Source: Campanula takesimana (Eukaryota; Streptophyta; Magnoliopsida; Asterales; Campanulaceae). Taken from it: a stretch of 64,000 nt of DNA. The position numbers were made by a program, and so were the translations under genes. Positions 22,588 to 34,348 of the stretch are shown piece after piece; the stretch's first letter is position 1, and each line of letters begins with the position of its first letter. The notes below the pieces were generated by a model. That model was not told the DNA's origin. It saw only the letters and a list, made by a program, of their open reading frames with translations, and did no database searches. The stretch lies in contig JAOWBW010000363.1 of the NCBI GenBank assembly GCA_026119855.1, positions 496,001 through 560,000 on the forward strand, in the 5' to 3' direction.

Positions 22588-23078
22588 ATTTGATTCATAC
22601 TATATCAGGGACAAACATTATACTTGATAATAACATGTCCAAATAACTGAAATTGGTAAATCATGACTCAAGTTAATGCACACACTAGTCCAAGATATAG
22701 ATTTTTAATATATTCCAATAAAGATAAAACATTAAAAATGGAAAGATAGAAACAGTTTAACACATTCAAAACGTATGAATTTTGGTTTGAAATGTGTTTA
22801 AACAAAGTTTAAACTCTGCATAAAAATATGAAACAGTCCAATATGATGCATATGATTTTAAACAATTTTCATTGTTCTACAAACAAGGAGTTTGAGTGAA
22901 CAAGTTTTGAACCAATAGTGATGCTTTGTTCTCATTAATACTTGGGATGTAGAAGTTACAGAATACAAGTATTCAACAGAACAAAATCAAAAGGTGCTAA
23001 AACAAGTAAGCACTAAGTCACTAACAAAAAGGTTCTAACATCAAAAGTTTCTAACAAACTTACAATCAAAAGAAATAA

Positions 23079-26000
23079 CTAAGGGTTGGGAGGAGGCGCA
23101 TCATCTTCCTTCAATCCTTCTTCGATCTCCTTCACTGAGCGCTGAATCTGTTTTGACAATTGATGACAACGGTTGACAACACCATGGGTGTCAGTGACAC
23201 CATCTCTAATGTAGCGCAAATAATCAACATTGATGTTTTGATACTCATCAATGGTGCGCAGAGCAATAGCCTGCTGCTGTGAAAATTTCTCAGTAAATGC
23301 TAGAAAGTTCGCTTCAACAGTAGTTTGAGCAGAGATAATATCAGCAGAGGTTCTTTCTGCACGCCTGTCTACGCTAGAATGCGCGGTGCTGAAATGAGTA
23401 ACTATTAATTCCTTCAAAACATCAATCTTTGAAAGTAAGGAACTAAAGTTAACTGGCACGCTAGAGTCTGCGCTCACAAAAGGCACAGGAGTAACAGGTA
23501 CCTCAGGAGGTGCTGCGCCATAGGCAGTGACTCCCAGGATTTCTAGCTCATCTTTAACTTCCTTGAGTTTATCAACCGCATTTAATAATTTTTGGCTATC
23601 TCCAGTCACCATCTCAAATAATCTCTTGATGTCTGATCCAATGCTCGACTCTACTTCCCTTATAGCATTAATGAAGTCCTACCCATCAGTTAGTTTGATG
23701 CCGGCGTCAATTCGTTCATTGAGGGAAGCGAGAGTACCTTTGAATAAATCATTCATCTGATCAATGGCATCATTCCATTGCTGAGGAGTAAGGAAATGTT
23801 TGTCCTTAATATCGCCACTGATGCACGTCATTTCCCCCTTAATGGCAGCAATCTCATCTGCCTGATTTGCAATCATGGAGGCTTAAAGCTCCAATTGAGT
23901 TCCAATACGAGATTGGCCATTTTGGAGTTCCTGAATGAGTGAAATAACAATACTCATATCTGGAGTTGAGGAGGAGGCGCTTGAGTAGAACTAGGCGCTT
24001 GAGTAAGGCGCGGAGAAGGAGTATAATCAGCACTTGATTCTCCAAAAGCATCATAAACCCGTTCACGAACTACGGAGTCAAATGAAGTTGTAGGAACTAT
24101 AGTTTGAGTAGGAGGCGCATGAGCCGTAGGCGCAGGAACAGTTCTGCGCTTTTTCAAAAGCTCTGGCTCCCCCTGAACTTGTTCCTCTGGGTTATAAAAA
24201 AGATCAGTTGAAATTCTATCTTTGACTTGCTGCTGTTTAGAAGAGAACTTGATAGTAGGCGAACGAGGGGGTGAGGTGCAGAAGGTGGAGGCGCGCACGG
24301 AGGATCTGCGTTAGAACCTGCGCCTCTTTGCCTCTCAAGATTTTTAGCAGCAGCGGCCTTCTTTAACTGATAGTCCTCATCTCTTTTCTTCTGTGCTTCC
24401 ATTCTACTGACATCCTTAGCACGTTTGAACTCGTTTGCATCATCTTTATCTGATCTGGGGCGCTTTGGTTGTCTGTTCCCACTTGCAATCCTTTTTCCCT
24501 TATCTTCTTCTGCACCAGAAACTGCGCCTGGCTGTGCGCCAGTTTCTGCGCCTTCCTCAGCCTCATCTGATTCAGTGGCTTTATCCACTAAGGCTTCACC
24601 TCGAACCCTAGGCGCGCGCTTTGCCATGCACTTCATGCGCCTCTTGAGAACCAAGCTATCCTTACCAAAAATAGGCACATCGTCAGACTTGTGATCAGCA
24701 TTAGCATTTAAGAATTGTGCCAGAGTAGGATTTGTCATGAAGAGTTTGGTGAGGATACAGTAATGAGTCTTGAACTTAGTCTTTCCCTCATACTTGTTCT
24801 TGTTATACTTATCAACTTGTTCCATCAAGGTTTTCATCAACACTTGAGGCCAGTTGAGCCTTGACCGACCCATAATCGCTGCAGTGTACTCCCACTGTTC
24901 CACAGTGAATCTGTTCACATTGCCCATCTCGAACACAATGGAGGTACCAACAAGATGTGCGCTAAGAGGTCGCCACCATCTCATATTTCAATTGCCTTGA
25001 TATTATTCTGCAAAGTAGGAATGCGAAAGAAGGTCTGCGCTATCAAATTCTGAGCTGCAGGCGCGTAAATCATAGATCGCCCTGCCACACTTAGTTCCCC
25101 CGTGATGGGAAACTCAAGTAGATTCCTGATAGAAGTGTAAGAAACACTGACTGGAACATCATGAACTGTAGCACTGATTCTATAACGAGCATGACCAGGA
25201 GTCTCTGTTGGAATCTCTACAATTTCAGCAGTGGAAAAGAACTCATCTACTAGCAGAGGCGCATAGTAGGGTTGATCCATCGTGAATAAAGGGAGAAGCC
25301 CAGCAGTCCGTATATATGCCATCACATCGATGCCCATTGGGTCAACAGATAACTCAGCGACATCGAATGTCTCACCTGGTTTGAAATTTGCAGGATCCTA
25401 AAAAAATAACAATGATTTAAGTGAGGAGTGTATCAGGCGTATAGAATCATAATGATGAGCTAAGGAAAAATAGGCGCACGGCAATATGTAGACGCATAGC
25501 AATGGTAGGCACATACATGTTGTAGGCGTATATAAATACGAGACGCATATCATGGTTCTATGAGTATATACTAAGGGAGAATTAAACATAAACATTTGAC
25601 TACGTAAAATTTAAGCACATAAAATGTTAGCCGCATAATGGCTTTAGGCGCATAAGTTGATTGAGGCACATAATACTTGTATTTGCAAAGGGCGCATACA
25701 ATTATTAGGCGCATGAATCAAGTGAGGCGCATAAGGACACGGGACGCATAAGCAGACTAGACGCATAAATCAACTCTTAGGCGCATATTTATGTGGAATT
25801 CATACTTAGTATAAAAACACACAAAAACACATGCAAAACAAACATATGCAAGTTTTAAGAATCAAAACATGAAAATTTTGAAAAACAAGTTTTGAAAAAT
25901 TTTAAAACCCAAGTTATGGAAAAATAACGAAGAACACGATGAACATGTCTGAGTGCTCGAAGAACACCAAGAACACATAATTCGTGAAACTTCACCAAAT

Positions 26001-26401
26001 CGAGCACACAACATGTCAAAATGACCGCATGAACACAAGGATCAAAAAAATGTAAACCAAAACAAGAACAAATTAACAATGAATCCAGAAAGTGGATTTA
26101 AAGATCTGAAAATTTGAAAAGTCAAAAATGGAAAATCTTTAGATTCGCAAAATATAACGAATTGATCGTTGAAAAGTTTAGTTTAAAAGATTCTAAAACA
26201 CAAATCGAACAAAACCTAACAAACGATTTTGAAAACGGAAAATCGAAACGAGTGTAATCAAGAAAAGTTGATTTTCGGTTTTCTAAAATGACGAGAAACC
26301 CAGAAAAACGAAAAATAGATTTGCAGAAAATAAATGAGATTAAGGTTAGAAATCCATACCATTTCGTCTTGAGTAGATTTTGAAGCTTTCTTAGGACCCA
26401 T
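23079..26401 (-). pseudogene. additional (env-like) ORF of the Sirevirus, apparently spliced
   Basis: A large coding region in the same sense as pol lies between RNase H and the 3' LTR, where Sireviruses carry an env-like ORF. The main part (25397-23079) is in four or more pieces separated by frameshifts: 25397-24981, 24984-24190, 24298-23954, and 23876-23679 with 23612-23079. It begins with a globular region, then a Lys/Arg/Glu-rich middle with repeated Ala-Pro, then a Gln- and Ile-rich helical C-terminus. A short ATG exon at 26401-26360 ends at a GTATGG donor. The main exon is preceded by a T-rich tract and TAG acceptor at 25398-25399, giving a 962-bp phase-0 intron. No membrane helix is obvious. 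The function is unknown. Confidence 0.55.
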
Positions 26402-27130
26402 AAATGTGTATATATATATATATATATATAGGAGAAAATGGAGAAGAAATGGAAAAAAAAAGTAGAGAAAGAAAGAGAGAGAGTGACGGTGAGAGAGAGA
26501 GTGAGGAAGAGACTGAAAGTAATGATGAGAGTAAAAAAATGGAGGTGAAAGGTCAAATAAATAGGTTATGGTTTCTAAAACAGGAGAAGTTGAAAAGATG
26601 GCATTTATGGTGAGGTGAGGTGCATTAATGGTGAGGGTTATAAAGATGACGGCTCATTAATGCTGAATAATCCAAAGTACATTGATGTGACATTTTGGGT
26701 AAAGAGAAATTGTCTCACTTCTCTCATAAATGTATGAACAAGTATAATCAAATTTTTGCACAAACACCAAAAACATCTGTTTTAGTTTAAGTTTGTGGTG
26801 CAAGAAATATATCCCCATAAAACAAAATTTTTGAAAAACGTAGAACGAGGGAAAAAATAATTGCACAAGTACCCTTCAACAATTAAGGAATGTCAAAAGA
26901 CAAATATTCTCTATAATAAATGATCAGAATTAACTTACCTGGTACTTGTGAAAATTGAATGCTTTCAATCATTGAAATAATAAATTTTGGAGCATTGATT
27001 GAGTATCAACATTTATCAGGCGCATGGGAGGCGCATAGCTCATCGAGGCGCGCAGAATAATATTGGCGCATTAGGCACTTGGTGGCGCGCAATGAGTGAG
27101 GGGCGCATTCCAGGCGCATGAAGTTTCCTT
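25398..27130 (-). repeat. GGCGCAT-rich non-coding zone of the Sirevirus
   Basis: Two clusters of the short motif GGCGCAT (sense ATGCGCC) occur: about a dozen degenerate copies at 20-30-bp spacing from 25430 to 25795, inside the proposed intron, and six to eight copies from 27017 to 27120, just after the RNase H stop. Between them the sequence is AT-rich with a (TA)n tract at 26408-26431, immediately upstream of the proposed ATG of the extra ORF. Confidence 0.7.
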
Positions 27131-27301
27131 GAAACTTTAAAAATGATCTAACTTTTGAACCTAGGATAAACATAACTCAAAGAAACAAAAAATCATTAGT
27201 AGTAACAAAAAAATATGTACTAGATGAGTTCAAGCATACCCATTTCACCTCAAAAAGATGAACCGTTTTACGCCAAGTGCTTTCGTTAGAATGTCGGCGA
27301 T

Positions 27302-27595
27302 TTAAAAGTCGGTTCCCACGTGTTCAAAATGAATATTTCCTTTTTCCACGTGGTCTTTGAGGAAGTGATATCTGATGTCGATGTGCTTGGTTTGGGAGTG
27401 CATGACAGGATTTTCAGAAATGGCAATGGTTGAAGTGTTGTCGCAGTAGATGGGACAATTTTCTTCGATTATATCAAAGTCCACCAATTGCTGCTTCATC
27501 CATAGAATCTGACAGCAACAACTTCCCACAGCGATATATTCTGCTTCCGTTGTTGATACAGACACTGAAGCTTGTTTCTTACTCGCCCATGACAC
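27302..27595 (-). pseudogene. Sirevirus RNase H
   Basis: The frame reads SWASKKQASVSVSTTEAEYI, followed by CDNTSTIAISENPVMHSQTKHIDI, the hallmark of Copia RNase H with its catalytic Glu and Asp. In the intact polyprotein it follows the reverse transcriptase (27709-28419); here the two are separated by frameshifts (about 27596-27708). Confidence 0.9.
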
Positions 27596-27708
27596 AAGTC
27601 GATATCCGAGGAAATGACAAGTGTCACTTGTGCTTTTCCTATCAATTGTGCATGGTGCATAATCCGCACCGAATAACCTACAAGTTTAAAGTTCGAATCT
27701 TTGGTGTA

Positions 27709-29225
27709 CTAAAGTCTAAGGTTAACAGTGCCGGAGAGATATCTTATAATATGTTTCACAGCAATTAAGTGCGCTTCTCTAGGGTCAGATTGATAACGAG
27801 CGTAAGCACAAACACTAAACATAATATCGGGCCTACTAGCAGTAAGATAAAGGAGTGAGCCAATCATACCTCGATAGAGCGTTTGATCAACACGTTTACC
27901 TTTTAAATCATTGTCGAGTTTGTTGCCGGTAGCCATTGGAGTGTCGTATGCTTTAGCATTCTCAAGTCTAAACTTCTTGATTAGATCCCTTGTATACTTG
28001 GCTTGATTGATAAAAATGCCTTCATTCATTTGCTTGATTTGAAGCCCGAGGAAGAATGTGAGTTCTCCCATCATGCTCATTTTAAACTTGCTCTTCATTA
28101 GTTTCTCAAAGCGCTTGCATAATAATTCATTAGTAGAACTAAATATAACATCATCAACATAAATTTGAACAAGTAATTTATGACTATTATGTTTGGCAAT
28201 GAAAAGAGTTGTATCGATTTTACCGCGAGTGAAGCCTTTTTCAATGAGAAACTCTGATAGTGTATCGTACCATGCTCTTGGCGCTTGCTTGAGCCCATAC
28301 AAAGCTTTCTGGAGATTGAAAACGTGATTTGGAAATTGTGAATCTTCAAACCCAGGTGGTTGAGCTACGTAGACTTGTTCTTGGAGTTCACCATTTAGAA
28401 CTGCGCTCTTCACATCCATTTGATATAACTTGAAGTTCTTGTGAGCGGCGTAAGCTAGAAGAGTCTTATAGCTTCAAGTCTTGCTACGGGCGCAAAAGTT
28501 TCATCGTAATCAATTCTTTCTTCTTGCCTATAGCCTTGTGCGACCAACCTTTCTTTGTTTCTCGCGATGGTTCCATTCTCATCTATCTTGTTTCTGAACA
28601 CCCATTTCGTACCAATCACTCCTTGATCATAAGGTCTTGGAACTAGAGTCCAAACCTTACATCGTTCAAATTGATTGAGTTCTTCTTGCATTGCAACAAC
28701 CCAATTAGGATCTTGGAGCGCTTCATCAGCCTTCTTCGGTTCAATTTGAGAGATAAATGTAGTGTAAGCATCAAAGTTTGTAGCTCTCCTTGTACGAACG
28801 CCAACATTTAGATCATGAACGCCAACATTTAGATCACCAATGATATTATTGATTGGGTGACCTCTAACTTTACGAATTTTAGGAGGTAAGTTAGGTTGGG
28901 TTGTAGTAACTTGAAGGTCTTCAATTGGTACGTCTTCACCAGATTCAATATCATCAAAATTTGGGGGATGAACTGGTTTAGAATTGAAACTAGGATTAAC
29001 ACCAGAAACAGCAGTAGATGTAGGCGCGCGAGAGGAATCAAGAGGCGCATCATTTGAATGAGGCGCAGCAGAGGATTCATCAGGCGCGCCATATGAGGAG
29101 TTAGGTGCAACTGATGTAAATGGATTTCCTTGAGTTGATAGATTCTTATTTTGAGTAGGCGCAACATGAATAGGAGCACCTGTATCATTAAGCTCAACAG
29201 AATCATCAGCAACATTTGGAGCCAA
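27709..29225 (-). pseudogene. Sirevirus reverse transcriptase
   Basis: Two frames (29225-28455 and 28419-27709) together cover Copia reverse transcriptase. The first ends with the conserved KWVFRNKIDENG and the ETFAPVARLEAIR block. The second has MDVKSAVLNGEL, ALYGLKQAPRAWY and the active site YVDDVIF, then SLLYLTASRPDIMF. A frameshift at about 28420-28455 separates them. The N-terminal 140 residues are a variable linker between integrase and polymerase, rich in Ala-Pro pairs encoded by the GGCGC motif. Confidence 0.92.
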
Positions 29226-29281
29226 ATGTGGCTCAAGGAGAGAATGTTCATCAAATGTAACATGTATAGATTCAACTATTA

Positions 29282-30166
29282 CTAAAGTAGATCTATTAAA
29301 AATGAGAAAAGCTTTAGAATGTTTGGCATACCCAACAAAAATACCTTCGTCGGCTTTGGCATCAAATTTACCTCTATGTTCGTTTCCGTTGTAGAGGATA
29401 TAACATTTGCAACCAAAGATCTTGAAGAATGAAATGTTGGGAGTTTTACCACGCCAAAGTTCATACGGAGTTTTGTTGTGAAGTTTGTTGATGAGGGAAC
29501 GATTCTGAGTAAAACATGTTGTGTTGATAGCTTCTTCCCAAAATTAGTTAGGCAATTTGGCTTCAGCTATCATCGTCTTTCCCGCTTCAATCAACGTCCT
29601 ATTCTTTCTTTCCACAATGCCATTTTGTTGAGGAACTCCAGCTGTTGAAAATGTGTGATCTATCCCATGATCGTCGCAGTATCGAACAACACCGTTGTTC
29701 TTGAATTCTGTTCCATTGTCGGATTGAACACTAACGATGTCATCTTCTTTTGGGTTTGGAGCAGTCTGAATAAGGTGTTCAAAATGTCATAACAATCGTC
29801 TTTTGAGATCATCATTTCCACCCATGTATATCTTGAATAATCATCCACCACAACTAGAGTATACTTGTTTCTTCTAATACTTGCGGTAGTGACTGGTCCA
29901 AATAGATCAATGTGCAGCAGTTGCAAACATTTAGTAGTTGAAGGATTGGTCTTGCTGGAGAAAGACTTTTTCGGTTGTTTGCCAAGTTGACACGCGACGC
30001 ACTTCTTGTCATGATGATCAGCAACCTTGGGAAGTCCTTTAACAAGATTATTCCTGCTGAGTTTAGATAGATACTTGAAGTTCAAGTGACTTAAGCGCTT
30101 GTGCCACAGCCAACTATTTTTGCTCACACTTTTAGCTACAAAACAAAGATTAGTACTAGAGTCCAT
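29282..30166 (-). pseudogene. Sirevirus integrase with gag-pre-integrase domain
   Basis: The zinc-binding HHCC part is visible (WHKRLSHLN ... CVACQLGK), then the catalytic core start LLHIDLFGPV and VVVDDYSRYTW. The frame breaks at about 29660, with the rest of the core and C-terminal domain in other frames down to 29282, including the minus-strand complement around 29580-29650. Stops and shifts make it inactive. Confidence 0.88.
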
Positions 30167-30277
30167 ACTATAGAAATCAATAATATAAATATTTGTCTTA
30201 CGATATCCCGTGAGTAATGTAGCTCCAGTTTTGCCATTCTTGATAAGACAGTGCGTTGAAGTAAAATGGCATTCTAA

Positions 30278-30562
30278 TCATTTGTCGCAGAATTGAGACA
30301 TGGATAATAAATTATGCTTGAGCCCTTCGACGAAAGAGACTCTTTCAATGCACACTTTGTCTTTCTTGAGCTTTCCATATGCTACAACTTGACATTTGTT
30401 ATTATCACCAAATGTTACTGAGGGACCTCTTTCTTCATGAACATCTTCAAGTAAGGATTTATCTCCAGTCATGTGTCGTGAACACCCACTATCGAGAATC
30501 CATTCATACGTTTTAGCATTTGAAGATCCAGACATGAAGCAAAGAACCTGAAATATAAACAT
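30278..30562 (-). pseudogene. Sirevirus aspartic protease
   Basis: WILDSGCSRHMTGD is the Copia protease active site. The segment ends in the conserved LKHNLLSMSQFCDK, which leads into the gag-pre-integrase domain. A stop at 30278 and a shift near 30600 isolate it from its neighbours. Confidence 0.9.
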
Positions 30563-30601
30563 TTAAAGCAGGTCCCCTTTATTCCTTTTCGGGTCCTACA
30601 G

Positions 30602-31294
30602 TTAGCAACTCTTGACAACCCACTCTTGCTTGACCTTAGGATTTTTACGTCCTTTGGCATTGGGAGTGAATCTCAAAAGGCATTCCACGGCCTTATGTCC
30701 CGAACAATCACAAATTGAACAATGATGAAAGCCACCAATCACATGAGTTTTTACAAACTCTTTACTTTTCTTTGGGATAGTATTATTCTTTGGGTCAGAT
30801 GAGCCAGCCTTAACAAAATCTTTCTTTTGAAATTTTGGAGCACTTTTTCTTGGAGGGCGCATAGGGCTAGGAGGCGCACGGCGGTGAGGCGCGTGGCTCT
30901 TAGGCGCATAATGTGCACTCAGAGAAGGAGCGCGCCTTGTTTCAAGAATGATTTTGCTAGAAGATGATTCATCTGTAGCTATTTCCTTCTCTTTAGCTTT
31001 CCCAAATTGTTTCGTTGGGTAGACATAATGGAATGTTTGTCTCTTGACTTTTTCCTGTCCTTTACCGATTGAATTAGAATGTTTTTCCTTGGGAATTTCA
31101 AAAGTTGGCTGATTTGTAAATTCACTATCTCTTTCAGCACAGACATCACATTTAAAGTTGTCACTAGTTGATGAGAATCCCAAGCCACTTTTATCACCAC
31201 TGACTTTTTGGGACTCGAATATATTCTCCATAGTGACACGATAATTGGACCACTCATTTGTAATCTTTTTAAGATCAGTAATTTGAGCAACCAA
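30602..31294 (-). pseudogene. Sirevirus gag C-terminal segment with second CCHC finger
   Basis: A 230-codon frame is Lys- and Ser-rich in the first half, has an Arg/Ala/Pro-rich centre (RRAPPSPMRPPRKSAP) encoded by GGCGC motifs, and ends with CSICDCSGHKAVEC, a knuckle-like Cys/His motif just before the protease. Two Cys/His fingers separated by a long spacer are in keeping with Sirevirus gag. Confidence 0.75.
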
Positions 31295-32650
31295 TTTTAA
31301 GAAGTGAGTTCTGTTCTGTTAGAAAAATGTTTTTAACAGTAAGAGGAGTCATGCTCTTTATCTGCTCTTTAAGGAGGGTGAGTTCAGATTTTAATAGAGA
31401 TTTCTCGGTCTTAAGCTGATAAATTTCATCACATGATAGTGCTAAAGCTTCCTTCATATCACTAAAACGACTTATTACCTTTTCAGCCTCTTTGAATAAC
31501 TTTTTTTGCTTTACAATGTCCTCATCATGATTGATTGTAGGAATAGGTTCAACTTGAGGTCTAACATATTCACTCTTTCTGAGTTTGCTTCTAGCACTCA
31601 GATCACATCTAGAAAATAACAATCCACCATCGCTTTGAGCACTCAGATCACATCTTGAAGCAAAGTGTCCAGGTTTCCTGCAATTAAAACAAACAAGGTC
31701 TTCTTTTCTTTTAGAATCACTGCTCCTCGTGAACTTTGGAGGAGCTATGCTTGTAGATCCTTGAACTTTGTTGAATGAGCCGGGTTTTGAGAATTTTCTG
31801 AACTTTTGGAATCTCTTCACAAATAAAGCGAAGTCTTCATCATCCATGTCTAATAGCTCATAGTAGAAATTTTAGGATCCAAACTTTTCTCTTCTTGTAC
31901 CGGCGCAGGCGCATGCGCTTCTTCTCTATGCGCCACCATATCAATGGATTTTGATTTTCCTTCAGTTTTACTGATGCGCTGAAGTTTGAGCTCATAAACC
32001 TTAAGATTTTCATAAAGGTTCCTTAAAGTCCATACATCTAAAGTTCCAGCGTCTTCAAAGGCGCTAGATTTGTGTAGGTATCTTGATCCAAAAGCAGCAA
32101 GGAAATTAGTGTTTAATTCCTTATTGGAGAACTTCTTTCCAAGTGAAATACAGAGATTGATAATTTCACAATAGCGTTCATAAGTCTGTCTAAGAGTTTC
32201 ACCGGGGAGTTGAGAGAAATTGTTGAATCTCTTTTGCACTTCATATATATTGTTCTCCTTGCAAACCGTGTCTCCTTCTATATACTCTTCAATAACATCC
32301 CATAACTCATTGGCGGTAGCACAATGCATGACTTGTTGTTTCATAGCCGTGCTTAGAGTGCTTAGAAGAATGTTTCTTGCTTTGCCATCATTTGCAACTC
32401 TTCTTGTTTCTTCCTCAGTCCATTATTCCCTTGGTTTCTTGATGGTTGGTTGAGCAGCGTTGGTGCGCGGATTTGGATTCGCTTTCATAGGGATGTAAGG
32501 TCCATAAACCACGGTGTCATGAAGCCTTTCATCGATTGAGGTGAGATGAGTTAAGATGCTGAATTTCCACACGTCAAAATGATCTTCATCAAAACTGGAA
32601 CATGTGTGTAGTTAGCAGTTGCCGAAGGTTTTGAGTTTGCCATATCGAAT
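31275..32650 (-). pseudogene. Sirevirus gag (capsid and nucleocapsid)
   Basis: The ATG is probably near 32643 on the minus strand; a frameshift at about 32600 and a stop split the N-terminus. The capsid-like region (32344-31850) contains ELWDVIEEYIEGD and LPGETLRQTYERYCEI, as in Copia gag. The next frame (31847-31275) carries the nucleocapsid knuckle CFNCRKPGHFASRC, followed by a helical segment (KEAEKVISRFSDMKEA). The break at 31847-31850 is a single stop region (TAG/ATG). Confidence 0.88.
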
Positions 32651-32700
32651 CGGCACCCAAGCTGTTAAGCTTGAAAAACAAAAATGTTTTATAAAGGTGT

Positions 32701-32714
32701 TAGCTCTGATACCA
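32701..32714 (-). promoter_or_regulatory. primer-binding site of the Sirevirus
   Basis: The minus strand reads TGGTATCAGAGCTA two bases inside the 5' LTR. It is complementary to the 3' end of initiator tRNA-Met. Confidence 0.9.
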
Positions 32715-32716
32715 CT

Positions 32717-34072
32717 TGTTGGTCCCAAATGGCAACAAGGGTATGGAAAATAGCTAGAGGAGGGGTGAATAGCTGTTTTGAAATTCTTTTCGTACCCTTG
32801 AAAATTCAATGGCAAATGCGCACTTAATCAAATAAGCGTTATGAAATGCGCCTAAGTGAGTGAGTGAAATGCACAACGGAATAGTTAAGTAAAGTAGGCG
32901 CAAATGATTAAAGGGGGCGCAACACACACTCTAAGTATTTTGGCTCAAAGTAAGTGAAAGATGAAACTAAGGCAAATGATATAACAAACACAACACAATT
33001 CAATCCAATCAATCTACAATGAGTAAACAAGCAAATAGTGAGTGAAGATAATAACTTGAAAGTAAATAACAAGTAATTAATACGCGCTATTTGGAGAGGT
33101 TCGATCAATGAAAGATCTACGTCCTCTACCAAGATGGTTAGTCTTGGATTTCTAATGGAGATCTTATATTATGAGTGAGTGTTACAAATTACAATCGTTT
33201 GAGCTTATACATTAACTCAAGATCTAATATTCTATGAAAGAATAAATCCTAGACAAAACCGGTGTATTTCTTAAACAAAGATCTAAGTGATCAAACTTAA
33301 AGAGGTGCGTGTGTGTTCTTAGTTTTAAGGCTCTTTAGATCTTTATGATTTAGAGCACAATAAAACTAAAGTGTTTTTGCTTGAGGATCTGTGCTAAGGA
33401 TGAAGGTATGAAAATGTTCTTGAGAATTCTGGTAAATCAAAGGCAATCTTCAAATTTTCAACAAATGCTTGAGAGAGAAATTCTGAATATCGTAGCAACT
33501 TCAAAAAGTTTGAAGTTATGGGGTATTTATAGTAGAGCCCCAAAAACTAGCCGTTGGAAATCCCTTGTGGATAAGGTTAGAGGACAGATGTGTTGTCGCT
33601 CATAGAGTGGAGCATGTGTCCTTTATAGCCGTTAGACACATAACACAAATATGAGCAGGTGTCCTTAGATGCGGGTGCATACGTGTTATTTAACCACCGT
33701 TGGATCATTGGCGTAGTTTGAATTCATTCAAGTCTTCATGTCTTCACTAAATCACCAAGTGTTAAATCATTCACAATGAGGCGCGTTGAGCCAAAGGGGC
33801 GCGTAACACATGCGCGTGCCAAAGAGGCGCATAGGCGCAGAACATTGGCGCATGGCGCGTGGCTCAAACTTGACAGAGTGATTTTCTTCAATCTTGACAT
33901 TCTTGCCATATTCTTAAGCATATTCTATTACAATGGACTACCTAAAAAATGAAGTATAAATACTTCTTACATGTGGGTCTAAAGTCCATGGAATAAAACT
34001 TAGGTGATGGATCAATTAAATCTTATCAATCCTATTACATTGAAACTTAGATATATGTGGGCATACCCAACA
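32717..34072 (-). repeat. Sirevirus 5' LTR
   Basis: 1356 bp, TG...CA on both strands, nearly identical to the 3' LTR apart from small changes (for example one fewer GCGCATG unit at 33845). Contains the GCGC motif cluster (33780-33865). Confidence 0.92.
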
Positions 34073-34348
34073 ACTAGGGTGCTTGTATTTGGACGGTGGA
34101 ATTTAGCATAACCGTATGTATATATTACTAGTCTTTCATTCTTCCGCATGTGTAAGGTTGTCTCCGAGTTATAATCTCGTTGAGGTGTTGTTTGTTGGTA
34201 TTAGTATAGTATGGTTCCGGCTTTTGTGTCGCCGATGTTGTGGATAGTATACATTATACAGGTTTATTGTAAAAATGTTGCTTTTATATCAGGGTCCACG
34301 CACCTGGTTCGAGGCACCAAATAGGGCCTCTGGATTCGGGTCGTGACA

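Larger units (their letters stand above)
20590..34072 (-). mobile_element. Sirevirus-type (Maximus/SIRE-like) Copia retrotransposon, full structure, decayed ORFs
   Basis: The element lies on the minus strand and is bounded by the 5-bp duplication ACTAG (20585-20589 and 34073-34077). The 5' LTR is 32717-34072 and the 3' LTR 20590-22577. The primer site is TGGTATCAGAGC (complement at 32701-32714). The polypurine tract is AGGGGGAGAT (complement at 22578-22587). In sense order it carries gag with a CCHC knuckle, a second CCHC segment, protease, integrase, reverse transcriptase and RNase H. An additional ORF lies between RNase H and the 3' LTR, the layout of Sireviruses. Every ORF has frameshifts or stops, so this copy is not autonomous. 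Confidence 0.9.
10011..34348 (+). mobile_element. degenerate Gypsy-type LTR retrotransposon hosting a nest of insertions
   Basis: LTR1 begins TGTGACGACCCG at 10011 and ends GTTCGTGACA at 15651. LTR2 ends GGTCGTGACA at 34348. ATTC flanks both outer ends (10007-10010 and 34349-34352), a likely target-site duplication. After subtracting nested insertions the LTR is about 2.6 kb. The internal domain is only about 2.6 kb and decayed. Traces of Gypsy reverse transcriptase give the superfamily. Insertions: a Mutator-like element in LTR1 and a Sirevirus-type element in LTR2. Confidence 0.75.
18270..34348 (+). repeat. Gypsy LTR2, 5'-truncated and interrupted by the Sirevirus-type element
   Basis: Homology to LTR1 starts at ATAATTTAATTTGTGTTAG, so about 50 bp of the LTR 5' end is missing. 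LTR2 lacks the TIR element present in LTR1, which dates that insertion after LTR synthesis. It is split at 20589/34073 by a 13.5-kb insertion and resumes to GTGACA at 34348. Confidence 0.8.

Noticed and set aside
24981..24987. ATGA overlap between two frames of the Sirevirus extra ORF, considered as termination-reinitiation
   Set aside because: Other breaks in the same ORF are plain frameshifts, and the sequence across the break reads through with a 2-base change, so decay is simpler.
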